Both the position numbers and the translations under genes were made by a program. This document shows, in pieces, positions 37,532-50,534 of a stretch of DNA of 64,000 nucleotides (within the stretch, counting starts at the first letter, position 1; every line of letters begins with the position of its first letter). Below the pieces are notes generated by a model, which saw nothing but the letters and a program-made list of their open reading frames with translations, made no database searches and was not told the origin of the DNA. Source of the DNA: Triops longicaudatus. Taxonomy: Eukaryota > Arthropoda > Branchiopoda > Notostraca > Triopsidae. The DNA lies in NCBI GenBank assembly GCA_022885665.1, contig JAGQDJ010000006.1:62001-126000 (forward strand), written 5' to 3'.

Positions 37532-38240
37532 TTATATATGCTTTGCAAGTGTCTGGGAGCTGCGAATGTTCCGAGCGAAAATTTCGTCTAATTTCTCTTC
37601 CAAGGCTGGGCAAGTCCCTCTTAAATTGTCAACAACCGCACGAGCCCATACGAAGTATTCCATTACACGCTGAGGAGTCCACCCTACGGGCGTATTATGC
37701 TCCAAGTCACGCAAATTGTAAAGCTTATCAGCTAATTTCACCAGCTTTGCTTCGCGAGAGCTCTGGCTTGCGTGTACGATCTATCAAAAATTCAAACTTT
37801 CTTAATTTTCTTCATTAAAATGGAAAGCGGAATTAACCTGAAGTCGTTTTCGCTCGGCGCTAGGTAAAGATTTGTCATCTGTGACTTCTCTAACAATACT
37901 CGTTACTTTCTGGCCAAATTGTGCTTCGAGTTCTTCGAAAGTAGTTTCGGTGTCTTCGACTGTATCGTGCAAAAGCGCTGCTTGCAGAACGCACAAGTCT
38001 GTAACCCGCCCTTCTATGGCCAAAATTCGCGCAACTCCTACCAGTGAATGGGTTATCAATTAATTTTGGTGAGTTTTCTCTCATGTTAAAACTACGACTA
38101 TTAGTTAAAAAATTTGAGTTACCTATCGGATGATTAATGTACGGTGTTCCAGCAGCGTCTTTCCGCTTTTGACTGCGGTGCTTTACGGCCGCGAAATGCG
38201 TGCAATCGACCAGTGCGGCTAATAATGCCGACGCATCCAT
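37532..38240 (-). CDS. HDDC3: HD-domain (p)ppGpp/NADPH phosphohydrolase MESH1
   Basis: Small metazoan homologue of bacterial SpoT hydrolase. MESH1 hydrolyses the 3' phosphate of ppGpp in vitro and is a cytosolic NADPH phosphatase linked to starvation response and ferroptosis. Three exons (38240-38123, 38037-37838, 37780-37532) give 188 residues. The metal and catalytic set is visible: H in KHRSQKRKDAAGTPYINHP, the HD pair with its ED in LLHDTVEDTE, and the C-terminal Asp in KLADKLYNLRDL. GVARIL and EVTDDKSLPSAERKRLQ match the family. The size is close to human HDDC3 (179 residues); there is no synthetase or TGS domain, as expected for MESH1. Confidence 0.95.
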
Positions 38241-40083
38241 ACTTCTTCCTAACTCACGTGCAATTTTCAGGAATCTGCAAAGCTACCGGTAATCTTTCAA
38301 TCGAATGTTTTCCCGACACTAACGCTCCAAACTGGAAACCAGAACATTATACCCTTACCGCGCTTTATTTGAGATTGACATCACTTAAGGGATTTGAAGA
38401 TACAATACGATATTTTTCGCTGAAAACTGAAATTGCGAAGTTTGCGTAAATTGAAATTGATTACGTAAAAAGCGTAGGATAAGAGCTTTGTGTGCTAGTT
38501 GGAAAATTACGAGCTTAAACCTCAAGGAAATACAACGAGTAATCTCCTAATCCCTCTGGTGTAATAATTTACAGGAACCTTCGTATTTTAGTTTCTTAAC
38601 CTCGTTTTACAAAAATGTTGGGTAACTGAAATTTAATTAACTTGTAAGAATAAAATAAAAAGCGAAACAATTACTAGTCGAACTATCGCAGTAATATTAT
38701 TGTCAAATTCTGTTTCCAGTTGATGGACTCCCACCCGCTCTTCGTGAGAAAACTTCTTAACTGGATGTTTCACCTCTTTATGAACAATTATTCAGTTTAA
38801 TGTGTTTTTAGCAGGCTCCGGTATGCAAACCATTAGCATAAGCGCAATTGAAAATGTCGAGGGATGGTTTCCCAAAAACGGTAGATCTATAGCACATAAT
38901 CAAGTTATGCTGACTGTTGAATTATATGCATGCTGTAATATTTACTATGTGATTAGGATTTTTTCATTAAGCTTCTTACGAAATTTAAAAAAAAACTGCT
39001 AAAATTTTTACTTTTTGAATTCATCAAAGTTTGAACATCACTCATTATATTTATCTTCAATTTATGGTGAATAAAAACTTAAACCGATAGAGGAGTTTTC
39101 GCGCTGTCTTTTTCGGGTAATTTAGTGAAAAATATAATTCGAAACTTAATTTTTTGTCTTCAAATGAACAAAAATCTTTTGTACGGGAATGGATGACAAT
39201 CGATCTTTCTTTTGTAATTAAGAAGCACTAAATTATAATTCTATTAACAGAATTTAGTACGAAGCATTATAAAGAAACATCGATCACAAAGAGTGGATAC
39301 AAACATGTCTGAAATTACTATCAGTATAATTGGGTGATATGCTTCACCGTTTGGGCGAAAACAGCCGCTAAAATGCCCCATTCAAAGTCGCCTGTAGTTG
39401 GGAGTGTATATACAAGAGCTTTAAGTATTTCACACTTCTTGTCATGTTAAGAGATACTGCCGTGAAATTCTCAAAGAATATGGAGTGCTAAGTCCCATGT
39501 TTTGTTTGCTACGCCTAGTAATTAACCCAAAACCTTTCCGTTCTTGAACCCTTTTATCTTGGGGGACAAAATAGTTATCCAAAACCCCGGCAACGCACAA
39601 GCTTCGTCAGAGAGCCACGTATTGATTGCCGAGATGTGAAGAGCGCCTGTGTGATGGTAGAAGAACCTTCTCTTCTTATGTGCTCAGCGGTGAAAGCGTC
39701 GCTTTGGCTGCTGTGCTATACTCCCGTGTGTCGTTTATTGCAATGAGCGAGCTGCGTAAGCTAGAATCCGTGGCATTTTCATTCCTCTACCGGCGCCATT
39801 TCCGTTACTATGTTAGCTTTCCCAGTTCCCACCAAAGTATGTTAAACTGTGTGACCTTTCCATTTTGTTTATCTAACAAACTTTATGGTATGCCGTTTCC
39901 GATTAGGTTTTGAGTAAGTCAATTTCGCTAATGAGTGCGTGATTGTGGACATTCCCAAATGTTTCGTGCGTGAAGCGAGGGCTGATTGTGGTTATTATGT
40001 GAAAACGCTTTGGGTTCGCTTTGAGTGCCAAACTAAAGGGATTAAAGAGTAAAGTACGAATAGCCTGGGAGGAAATTCTCACC
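38241..40083. other. Intergenic between two divergent genes
   Basis: 1.8 kb, AT-rich. It contains both 5' flanks. No RNA gene, repeat array or coding exon was recognised. The open frame at 39626-39913 ends close to the next gene's likely 5' UTR but has no family resemblance. Confidence 0.45.
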
Positions 40084-42074
40084 ATGTTGGAATGGATTTT
40101 GCTTCCTTTAACTCTTACTTTCGCTGAAGACCTCCTCAATTTAACGACCACTCAATTACCTGAGATGAAAACAAGTGAGTTGACATCATTATGTCTACAG
40201 TTTTTTTGCCTCGTCTGTGTGTCAGTATAAGGGCAAAGGAACATGCAATGGGGTTACTGGGTAAAACGAATCCTCATTATACGTGCTTACGCCCGATTGC
40301 CTGTTCGAGTCTATTATGCGATCATATAGCTAGTAATTTTTTCCGGAATTGACTTGTGTTCAGGTACCCCAACACCCATGGGATTTTATATCGGCGACGT
40401 TTGTGAAACCAGTTGCAGCGAATTGTTGCTTCATGCCGTGTGCAACAATGTGACGAAGCGTTGTGAATGTGATCCGAAATATCCTATCGTGATTAACAAC
40501 GCAGTTTGCGTAGCTCGTAAGTTCTTGACAGTTTCAATCACTTTTCAAAACACCATTTCATTTTTTTTTTCGCTTCGTGTAGCCCTGCGACTGGGAGAAC
40601 GTTGTTTATATGATCAGTCATGTCGGCAAATAGACCGACATTCTGTTTGTGCCATGTTGGATGATTTCACCTCCGAATGTCAGTGCAAAGCTCACTTCGG
40701 ATTTTCTTCCAAACCGGACCCAAACGCAAAAGCTATTATTTGCGTTCCAGGTACGTCAGATCCAGAACACCAATATTCATGCTGATTTGAAATTTGAAGC
40801 CTATATTTTTTCTTCTCTTTTTCTTTATTTCTTTACTGTGTACTTATTTCGTTACTGACGATTTTACAATCTATAATTATTTCTATTAATTTTAGCTCAT
40901 TTTGACAGCAGTAGTTTTCTTTCTCTTAACTTTCATTTCGTTTCAATAACGAGTTAAGAATCTCCGAGTATCATTACACACGTGTGCCCAATGACCCTAA
41001 GCCAAAAATAATGGTTCGGTTTTGTTTCCGTGTAGACCAGACGGAGCCCATTCTGAATACTGATGTGCCTACAATTATTGGAGTAGGGTTAGGATTAGGA
41101 GTCTTTAGTGCTTTAACTTGTCTCGTGCTCCATTTATTCAGTCGTGCAAGATTTGCGCGACCACGAGGCTACGCTAATGCAAATCTTCCCCCTCCCGTGA
41201 CACTATCAGGTAAAACTTGCAATAAAACGGTTATTTTCACTCTTTTTAAAGTTCTTTTACTCTTTTGAGTAACCTAAGAAGAACTGCACGATTTTTCTTC
41301 ACAATCTCGTTCGTACGTCGTCTTGAAATTCGTCATCTCGTTCGTTTTATTTTTGTATGCTTGTGGTACAAAACGCTTGTTGATCGATTGGCTTTTGGGC
41401 TTCTTGCGTGGGGCAACTTGTGTTTTTTCTCAATTTAGAGAGCAAACCTGGGTTCCGCAGCAGTCGCAATTTGCATTATTATACTGGTTCTCGGTCTGCA
41501 TTGAATCAAGGTAACACGACACATTCACTTGAGTCACGACGCTTTTTTGAGTTTGGCATATTCTACTGTTCATCTGGCGAAAGACAAGGCTTCCACAATT
41601 ACAACTTATTCTTCACGAACAGCTTCCGACCTCCAGCAGTCTTCCAGGCGCTCTAGCGCAGCCAACGGAGCGCGAGCAAATTACTACACATCCGGAAGTA
41701 GACATGGCCACGTGGCTAGTAAGGGAATATTACATATTAAACACATTTGGATCAATAAATCAATTTTTATACCAGGTGGGCGTAGGATGAGCAATGCGTC
41801 TGTGATGTCGGAGAGAACTCGTTCAGTGTGCAATTCTAGGGAGATTTTGCGAAGTAGTCAAGAAAACTGTGGGAGCTTCCGGCAGCCCCGAGAAAAACGG
41901 CGGCCACGTGCGCTGGCCAGCACAGGTTCCTTGAGTGCTAGCATTGAAGGAGTTGAAGACCCCTTAACAAGTAGTCCAAAATCACCTGTATCGACTGATG
42001 TGCTTGTGAATATTCCAGACAAAGGTAGCTTAGATCAAATTTTGGAAGACAAGGCCGTGGGATCCAATTTTTAA
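40084..42074 (+). CDS. Unrecognised single-pass membrane protein with two six-Cys (EB-like) modules
   Basis: Probable exons 40084-40174, 40364-40516, 40583-40750, 41036-41209, 41439-41493, 41552-41718, 41776-42074 (about 368 residues). The N-terminus is a short hydrophobic signal (MLEWILLPLTLTFA). Exons 2 and 3 each encode one module with six cysteines, of the spacing seen in EB or EGF-like domains. Exon 4 encodes a single transmembrane helix (IIGVGLGLGVFSALTCLVL) followed by RARFARPR, a basic stop-transfer. The roughly 200-residue tail is Ser/Arg-rich with Tyr and basic motifs (for example SSRRSSAANGAR, REKRRPRALA). The topology suggests a cell-surface receptor or adhesion protein. The exon 5/6 boundary is uncertain: the best donor by consensus (GTAACA, 41511) gives the wrong phase, so GTCTGC (41494) was used. 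I cannot name the family. Confidence 0.7.
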
Positions 42075-43252
42075 AATGAATGGTGAGAAAATAATAAAAT
42101 AATACAAGCTTGAAATATGTGGATCTTATATAGAAATATGTTGCTAGAAAGAACTCCTGAATTTAGCCCCCTTTTTCTTAGTATAATGTACCCATGACCG
42201 AACTTGTAATCTTTTTCCAGTTTCCTAAAACACCAAAAAATAAACCCCCTAAAGTATTCCACTGTTAAAATAAATACCTTCTTTACTGTAAACCTGTAGA
42301 TATGAGTAAAACAATTTTCCAACAAAAGCTTTCTAACTCAATGCCCACCGTACCGTACCGATTCCTGTCTATTCCGTACCATTTGAGAAGATGTTAGTAC
42401 CGTCAAACGACGTCTGCCGAACTACGCTAGTGCGGCAAAATTAACACATGCAGGCCATATAAACTAGCACAGCTTTAAGATGTGCAGTATCACTTAAAAA
42501 TAAACTAACGAACGACAAAGACAATACAGACAAGAGAGGTGAAGGATTCCGTAACGTTTGGAGAGAACTTCGGATCTTGGTATCCTCCGTGGAGAATGTA
42601 TTTCTTTGTAAGTATGCTATTGAATTCGCAATACGGAGTTTGTTTTTCAAGCATCGGGCAAAAAAGTATCACCCATTTCTTTTAAGAAAGCTAGTAAAAA
42701 CACTCATTATTGAATATCTCGATTAATTCTCAGTCGTTCCACATGTAACTTTGCATAATGCCTCTTAACGGCATACGACATTACTGATTTTTTTTACAGC
42801 CACGAGAAATCTTTTGTTCAAAAGTTATGGCTTTTGTTACTATCCCGTAACGTTACTTTAATCCCTACCTTCCTTTAATGATAAAAAATGCCCTGCTTAT
42901 TTGGGAATCACTTTTTGATTAGAATGAAAGGAAATTAAATAAACTAAAAAACAATTTTCACTCGAAGCTGCTCATTTGCTCATTTTGTTCTAGCTTAGAG
43001 TTTTCAGACGATCATTGAAATAGCTCAGGTAAGGAAAATCGTATACATAAGATATACACGTATAATAAAAAATGTGTTAAGTATACATATTTAATTTCTA
43101 AGATTTACTAGAAAAAAGCTCTTTTCTTAATGGTTTATTATTAGTTTGGTTTGCCCATCAACTTGGTTTGCTTGGCCGAAAAAATATCTGACAACCCTGA
43201 GCTACCGACAGTGCGGTCAGTGGTCATAACAAGCAAACGTTAATTGGAACCA
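42075..43252. other. Intergenic, upstream of the DHX9 gene
   Basis: 1.2 kb, AT-rich. The left end is probably 3' UTR and the right end the DHX9 promoter and 5' UTR. Nothing else is recognisable. Confidence 0.5.
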
Positions 43253-46200
43253 ATGTCTGAAGATATAAAAGCTTTCTTGTATGCGTTTTGCGGAAAACGC
43301 AAGGTAGTTCCTAATTATGACATCCGCCCGTCAGGTAGGTAATAATTCACTTTTTATTGACGCTCATTTTTATTCAAATATCAACAGGGCCTAAACATCG
43401 TCTACGGTTTCTCTGTGAAGTGCGAGTTGATGGATTCGATTATGTAGGTGCTGGGAACTCAACTAGTAAAAAAGATGCTCAAAGTAATGCAGCAAAAGAT
43501 TTTGTTCACTACTTGGTCCGTCGGGGAATTTTACAGGAATGTGACATTCCCTCCGAGGTAAACGTTGTTCATATTGTTTAGGTGAATGTTGTATTAAAAA
43601 TGAACCATCTTGCTATGCATAGATCCGAAGCTCAATCGGTCATAACCCAAACTCAAATTACCCTCCTGGCCCCTCTACAAGTTTTGGAGATGTACCACCG
43701 CAAATGGGGTTTTCAAATCAAGTTCGTGGTCACGATCCCAGACCTTTTAACAGTATGGGAGAAGCTTATCAACCTTTGTCTGTCTTAGAAGAACGTGAAG
43801 AATGGAACAAGCAACTAGTAACAGATGTATGGAAAACTATTTTTTATTTTAACGAAATTTCCATCATGCAAGTCTGATTAGGCCGAAAATGTGGATGTAA
43901 ACGCGAGTATTCACGGAAACTGGACGATTGAAAACGCGAAATCAAAACTACATCAGTTTTTACAAGAGAACCGAATTCAAGCAGATTACAGATATAGTTC
44001 AATGGGTCCGGATCACAATAGGCAAGAAGCTTGCGCATCCCGTCCTCGTTTTTTCGCACAATTTTGTTAGAAGACAATAAATAAAACCAGGAACCAAAAT
44101 AGATCATAACCTGCTAACTTGGCAAGTAGCAATGGAGCTGAATCTACTCAAGCCTTTCAAATAACAGTTAGTAAGTTATTAGGAAGGCTCTGTGCTCTGT
44201 AATGTGCTACAATCCATCGCGACTTGCCAAGTTTTCGAGGTAAATCTGTGAAACGTATGGCTTGCCAAAACTTTATTTTAACCAGGCTTGTTTCACAAAC
44301 ATTTTATAGGAGTTTCGTAGCCGAAATGGGCTTTTATGTTGCAGCTTTGAGGAGAAACATCCACGCCCGTGAAGCCGGCTCTAACAAGCAAACGGCGTCT
44401 AAGAGCTGCGCCTTATCCCTCGTGCGACAGTTGTTCCATTTAAAAGTCATTGGTCCATTTACGGGAACCCTCAAGAAGAACCGAGAAGCAGAACAAATGG
44501 CGCCATACCCGGTTAAATTAAATCCTGCCCTGGAAGAGCAAATCGTGGATCTCGAGCAGCAGCTAGGCATAACCCATCCGGGCATGTTAAGAAAACCTCT
44601 TATTCTTGTAATCATTTCTATTTCTTTGTTATTGCTTGAAATATTCTCTCTTTTTGTTTGCTTTGACCTTGCCTTGGTAAGCGTTTTATCAGTTATTAGT
44701 TGGAGCTCCTTGTAAAGTAAAGGAGCTTACAAAAATTGCCCCATCATTAGTAAATGATGGCGCGGGGTTTAATATTCGGGTGTCAGCAACGTTACCCTCA
44801 CTTAGCGTTCCTTGGATAACGATACTTCCCCTTGATAAGGACAACATGCGCGCGAAACGCAATTTTTACACCTATTTATTGGCGAATTCTTACCGGTCTT
44901 ATTACCATTTTAGTCGTTGTCACGTCTTATAAATTGTTAGTTAGTGTCAGTTTAGCTTTCTTTGTTTTGTTTATTTTGTTTTTGTACGCGAAACTTTATC
45001 ACCGCGGCATTTTCAGAAATATAACGTTATGTGTTTCAGGAGCCAGACGCAGAAGGAAACATCGTGCTATGGAACGACGAGCGGAAGGAGCCTGTGCCTA
45101 CCAAGAGTGAAAAGGGCGTGGTGCCGTGGGCGCCTCCTATCCCAAATTGGAATCCCTGGACTTCTTCGAACATTGACGAAGGACCTTTAGCTTCTGTATG
45201 CTGTAGTTTTTATTATTTTTGTATTATGTTTAAGTATCTAATTTTTAATTCTACAGCAGGCGTCTCTGGATTCCATAAGCCTAGATTTGTACCAGGTTCA
45301 GGAAGAGAGGCTAAAGAATGATGCCCACTTGCAGTCATTGGTAAAGGAACGAGAGAATCTGCCTGTTTTTGCATACCGAAATGAAATTTTGTCTGCTATT
45401 TATGATAACCCAGTAATCTTAATTCGCGGAGAAACAGGTTGCGGCAAAACTACGCAGGTAGACTTGAATAAGGTGTCAAGATTTGACAAATATGATTATA
45501 GTTTTCGTTGATGCTTTATAGGTTTGCCAGTATATTTTGGATGATTATATTCGATCGCAAAGCGGTGCGTTTTGTAATATAGTGGTGACGCAACCGCGTA
45601 GAATCTCAGCTACTTCTGTAGCTGACCGTGTTGCAACAGAACGTGGCGAAAACTTGGGAAACGCTGTTGGTTACAGCGTTAGATTTGAGACTGTTTTGCC
45701 CCGACCGTACGGAGCCATTCTTTTTTGCACAGTTGGTACGTTATTCTTTTCCTTTCGGGTTTGATTGCCGTTTTGAAACTATTTTGTCCTTTGAGGCATT
45801 CCAGATGTTAATGCTATTTATGTGGAATTTTTAGGTACTTTGTTGAGGAAACTGGAGCAAGGATTAAGAGGTGTGTCTCACGTGATTGTGGACGAGATCC
45901 ACGAAAGAGATCTCAGTACGGATTTCGTGTTGGTCGTTCTGAAAGACGTTGTTAAAATGTACCCAGAATTACGGGTTATACTTATGTCAGCTACCATTGA
46001 TGTCACGTTGTTCCAACAGTATTTTGATAACTGCCCTGTGTTAGAAATCAGTGGCAGAACGTACCCTATTTCCGGTAAAATTTTCTGTTCTTTTTTTAAA
46101 GAGAAAAAATATTTATTTTTTCTTGTTAGTTATGTACCTTGAAGATATTGTGGAAAAATTGCAATTCAAGCCCACTCCAGACTCACGTAAAAAAGGCAAA

Positions 46201-49200
46201 AATAATGACGAAGACGGTACTTTCGACGACGCTGAAGAAGAAAACCTGAACTTGGCAATTCCACATACTTACAGTGAAGCTACCAAATATTCGATGTCCT
46301 TGTTATCCGAAAAGGAAACAAGCTTTGAGCTGATTGAAGTAAGGCTTGAAAAATATAAAACTCTCGTGCGCGTTTGTATTAAATCTGAAAAAAAAAATGA
46401 CATTGATTTTAGGGCTTGTTACACCACATTAATCAGTTGCAAATTCCCGGTGCTGTTTTGATCTTTTTACCTGGATGGAATTTAATTTTTGCCATGTTGC
46501 GTCACTTGCGTTCGCATCCGTTCTTCGGTATATTTTTTATTGTTTCCGTGCTTGGAAAATAAAACGAAATTAATCATGCTTTGGTTCGGCTTGATTTAGG
46601 GAGTGACGCCTTTTCTATCTTGCCTTTGCACTCCATGATTCCGAGAGATGAACAACGTCGAGTTTTTCAACCAGTACCTGGGAACGTTCGCAAAGTAAGC
46701 TGACATTACTTTTCTTGTGAAGTGTTTTTTTTTCTAATCGAAGTGCGTTTTCTTCATTTCGATTTTTTAGGTGATCTTATCAACTAATATTGCAGAGAGT
46801 TCTGTGACCATCAACGACGTGGTTTTCGTCATCGATTCGTGTAAAGCCAGAGTCAAGCTTTTTACGTCGCACAACAATATGACGCATTATGCAACGGTCT
46901 GGGCTGCTGTGTCTAATATAGAGCAGCGACGAGGACGAGCTGGGCGTGTTAGGCCGGGTTATGCATTCCACTTGTGCAGCAAAGTAACACGCCATGTATA
47001 GGTTTATGCTTGGATATCAGTTTTATTTCCATTCCTAGGCCCGGTTCGACAAACTAGAAAAACACATGACACCTGAGATGTTCCGGACTCCGCTCCACGA
47101 GATTTCATTGTCCATCAAGTTATTGCGGCTAGGTTCTATATCGCATTTCCTGAGCAAAGCTTTAGAGCCACCTCCTATCGACAGTGTAATCGAAGCTAAA
47201 GTCATGCTGACAGGTAAAAAAAAAAAGAGTAACACGTAAGAAAGTCTGCATATTCACTAGACCTTGCAGTATGATGTGCATTAACTTCGTTGGATATTTT
47301 TATTCACATATTGACACTTTTTATTGTCCGAGTTAAAATGTCTATGACAAGCCATATGCTTTGTATTCTATCTACGTTAAATCTAAGCTAACTTGTGAAA
47401 TTCCGTGCTCAACTTAATTTTCTTTTCGTTTTTTTATTTCCTTGTTTTTGCTCGTAATGAAGAGAGGCATATCAAACTTGTATTTCTTGCATCTGTTCAC
47501 CAGCTTTATCGTTAAAGGGTACATAAATAGTGTTCATTTTTAGAAATGCGGTGTTTGGACATGAACGAAGAATTAACTGCGTTGGGGCGATTGTTGGCCC
47601 GATTACCAGTTGCGCCTCGTTTGGGGAAAATGTTGATTTTGGGAACCATTTTTGGGATGGGAGATGCCTTGACTACAATCACAGCTGCCAGCTCTATATC
47701 TGCGGAAATTTTTATAACAAGTAACTCCACTTATTGATATTTAAGCGTTAAATCTTACGCTTTAAAATAGATCTTCAGTATGGAAGGAGCGGATTGGCTC
47801 CCTTTCAGCGTACTTTCGGTGGTGATAGATATTCAGACGATGTAGCGCTATTAGGAGCATTTCAAGAGTGGGAGAATGTGCGTGTCAATGGTGAACAGGC
47901 TGAGTTCAGTTTTTGCGAAGCTAAGCAATTAGCACAGAATTCTTTGCGATTAATTTGGGAAGCTAAGGTGAGAAAACGTATTGTGCATATCAGTCGTGCT
48001 CATTGCTTTATATTGTTGTTATGAGTAGCGTCATACTTTAATATATTTTTAATCATTTGCCGTATTTTGTTATTGCTGTAGATTATCGCCGTTGTCCAAT
48101 TCGTTTAGCTTCCTTGTCTTTTAAACATTAAAAAAAAAATATTCCAGTTCTTTACGTCATTCTTCTATTAATCTGTTTCTGATAAATTGAATTTCAGAAT
48201 CAAGTGACGGAATTGTTAATCTCTTCTGGGTTTCCTGATGTACTCTTCACTCCCCATCGTTATATTGTTTACGGGCCCGATCCTAATTTAGACGTCATAA
48301 CTGCCTTGTTAGCCATGGGTAATTACCCGAATGTTTGCATCCATAAAGAGAAGCGCAAGGTAAATTTCACTTAATTAAACATACCAAGGTTTATTAACGA
48401 TTTTACCGTACTGTTAGGTTTTAACAACGGAAGCTAAAGCAGCATTGATTCATAAAATGTCAGTGAATTGCAGCAAGATGGACATCAAGTTTCCGTTTCC
48501 TTTTTTCGTTTTTGGTGAAAAGGTAAAATTAGACGTACGAAGGTTTTGAACCATTAATTTGATTTTATTCAATCTAGATTCGTACCAAAGCTGTGTCTTG
48601 CAAACGAATGACGATGGTTACACCTTTGGATTTACTTTTGTTTGCGTCCCGTAAGGTGGTGATTCACCAAGGTGTGACCCGGTTAGACAATTGGTAAATG
48701 AGATGGAAAGACGTGTCTTGTATTTTTCACTAAAAAGTAAAACATAAGTGATATTAACACCGTAGTAATAATAATAACAATAACAGTAATAACGACGATA
48801 AGGATAAAAATAATAATTATAATAATAATAATTTTTAGTGAATTTTAAACTGTTTTATAAACGCAATAGTTGTCGATTATGCCCATAAAATTGAATTGCC
48901 TCCATTGGTTCAATAATTAATTATATTATTTTCGCAGGATTAATTTGCAAATGAATACCAGTACTGTTCGGAGCATTTTGAACCTGCGACCTGCGATGGA
49001 AGAGTTGATTGCAAAAGTAGCTAAGCAACCTGAATGTACCTCACAGTTGGATCATATGGATCAAGCATTGCTTGATGTATACCGCGCCTTGTGCCAAGTA
49101 GATGCCGGTTCTTTCGACCTAGCCCAGAAGGACACTAGCCAGCCCAGTTCAGAACCATTTCCTTCTCAAATGCAATATTGTCCTAAGTAAAATTGTATTC

Positions 49201-49514
49201 TCCGTGTTTGAGAATTAGTTCATGATTACGAATGTTTTAGCTTCAATCGTTTTGGAAGCAAGCGCCCAGGTCGAGACTTCGGTCACCCATCCAATTTATT
49301 TGGTCCCACGAGTAATAAATTCCCACGACGTGAACAGCCAGGTGTTTTTCATGTGAATCAAGGGAGAGGACGAGGTTTTGGGAACAGTTGGAACAGAGGA
49401 AGAGGCTTCTTTCCCCCGAGAGGTAAAATATTGCAAAGCGTATAATAAAAGTTTACTGTTGTAAGCTCTTTAATTATTTTAATAGGGCATCCTCCGCGGG
49501 GGTACTTTTATTGA
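43253..49514 (+). CDS. DHX9: ATP-dependent RNA helicase A (DHX9 / maleless)
   Basis: Nuclear DExH helicase that unwinds dsRNA and RNA:DNA hybrids; the fly homologue MLE acts in dosage compensation. Twenty-two exons give 1242 residues: 43253-43334, 43388-43557, 43623-43826, 43882-44021, 44310-44607, 45040-45195, 45257-45457, 45522-45735, 45835-46074, 46130-46338, 46413-46527, 46600-46694, 46771-46983, 47039-47213, 47544-47720, 47771-47967, 48198-48359, 48418-48522, 48578-48693, 48938-49186, 49241-49422, 49486-49514. Two dsRBDs (MSEDIKAFLYAFCGKRK and HGNWTIENAKSKLHQFL) precede the helicase core: GETGCGKTTQ, TQPRRISA, DEIH, SAT, LPGWN, STNIAESS and QRRGRAGR. The HA2/OB region follows, with a short RG-rich tail (NQGRGRGFGNSWNRGRG). 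Intron 4 (44022-44309) begins GCAAGA, a GC-AG intron. Exon 7 has a NAGNAG acceptor (45257 or 45260). Confidence 0.96.
48766..48835. repeat. AAT-type imperfect microsatellite
   Basis: Degenerate (AAT)n/(AAC)n repeat inside DHX9 intron 19. It is a simple repeat with no sign of function. Confidence 0.7.
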
Positions 49515-49768
49515 ACCACAGTTTTGTTAGTCTTCGTCATTGCCAGCTTTGTGTTCAACGTTTTGTTTTTACTTAAATCCTAATATATAATAGATTTCGT
49601 TGTGTCGATGGGTCTTTCTTGTCGCATACGTGATTCAAAGTGGAGCCAGTTTTGTATTTAATTTATACGAATCCATTCAAACTAGTACAATACATAATGG
49701 AAAAAGTCTATAAGTTAAAAGAGTTTTTAACAAAAACAAGAACAATGAAGTCAACAACAATGACAGGT

Positions 49769-50534
49769 TTATACAGTTGGACAATTAGTTTGGTCTGTAG
49801 TGATTAGATATTTGCGTGGTATCTTCAAGGCGTCCATCTTATTGTACGCCTTTTGTACCACGGCTTCTGACGGAAATCTTTCACGGGTTAAAATCCAGGT
49901 AATTTGTGTATTAACAAGGCCCTTGCTCGTGCAGCTCCAAACAAGGGAATATGATGTGTAGTCCGTGTCCAGTACCCAGTATGGTGCATCTCGTGGTGCA
50001 ACTATTAAAAAATAGTTACAAGTTTTACAGGTAAAACGTGCAAATGCGCTTGTTGGCTTGTATACTTACAGGGAATATCCGAAAAGGTTACGCCTAACTT
50101 GGCGTTCGTTCCGTCCAATGGACGAGCAGTGCCACTCACACTGACAGGTTTCCCGGTTCTACGAAAAAGATAACATTAAGTCCAGGATTATGTTAAAGTA
50201 TACAAGATTACAGCGTAATAAACTTACAGTTTCTGAACAGCACGGTTGAGCACAGATACCTCGTTGTTGCTTAGTACTTGGTATGTGGCCGTAACGCATT
50301 TTTGACCGAATTCGAACACCGCATAATATTTTTGGTATTCATACCAGGTACCCTTGTACTACAGCAAAATATTGATGGCCGGTGTCTTATGTTTAGTCGA
50401 GCGCTAGTTACCTGATTGGTGTCAAAATTGGTGACGACAGGGTGATTTGGACAGGTGCCCAGAAAGATTTTCTGGGAATGAGCCAATTGTACCAGAACTG
50501 CTAGCACAAGCGACGCGATAGCGGAAATCCTCAT
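49769..50534 (-). CDS. Secreted lipocalin, apolipoprotein D-like
   Basis: Small extracellular β-barrel carrier of hydrophobic ligands. Four exons (50534-50412, 50358-50228, 50158-50070, 50001-49769) give 191 residues. Residues 1-21 are a signal peptide (ISAIASLVLAVLVQLAHS). The lipocalin GxW motif is YKGTWYEYQKY at the start of exon 2. The second conserved region is YWVLDTDYTSYSLVWSC, as in ApoD. Four cysteines after the signal peptide (GTCPNHP, QKCVTA, WSCTSK, TNCPTV) match the two ApoD disulphides. The C-terminus TTDQTNCPTV resembles the ApoD end. The ligand is unknown. In crustaceans this family includes the pigment carriers (crustacyanins), so a pigment or lipid role is possible but not shown. 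It is convergent with DHX9, 254 bp apart. Confidence 0.92.
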
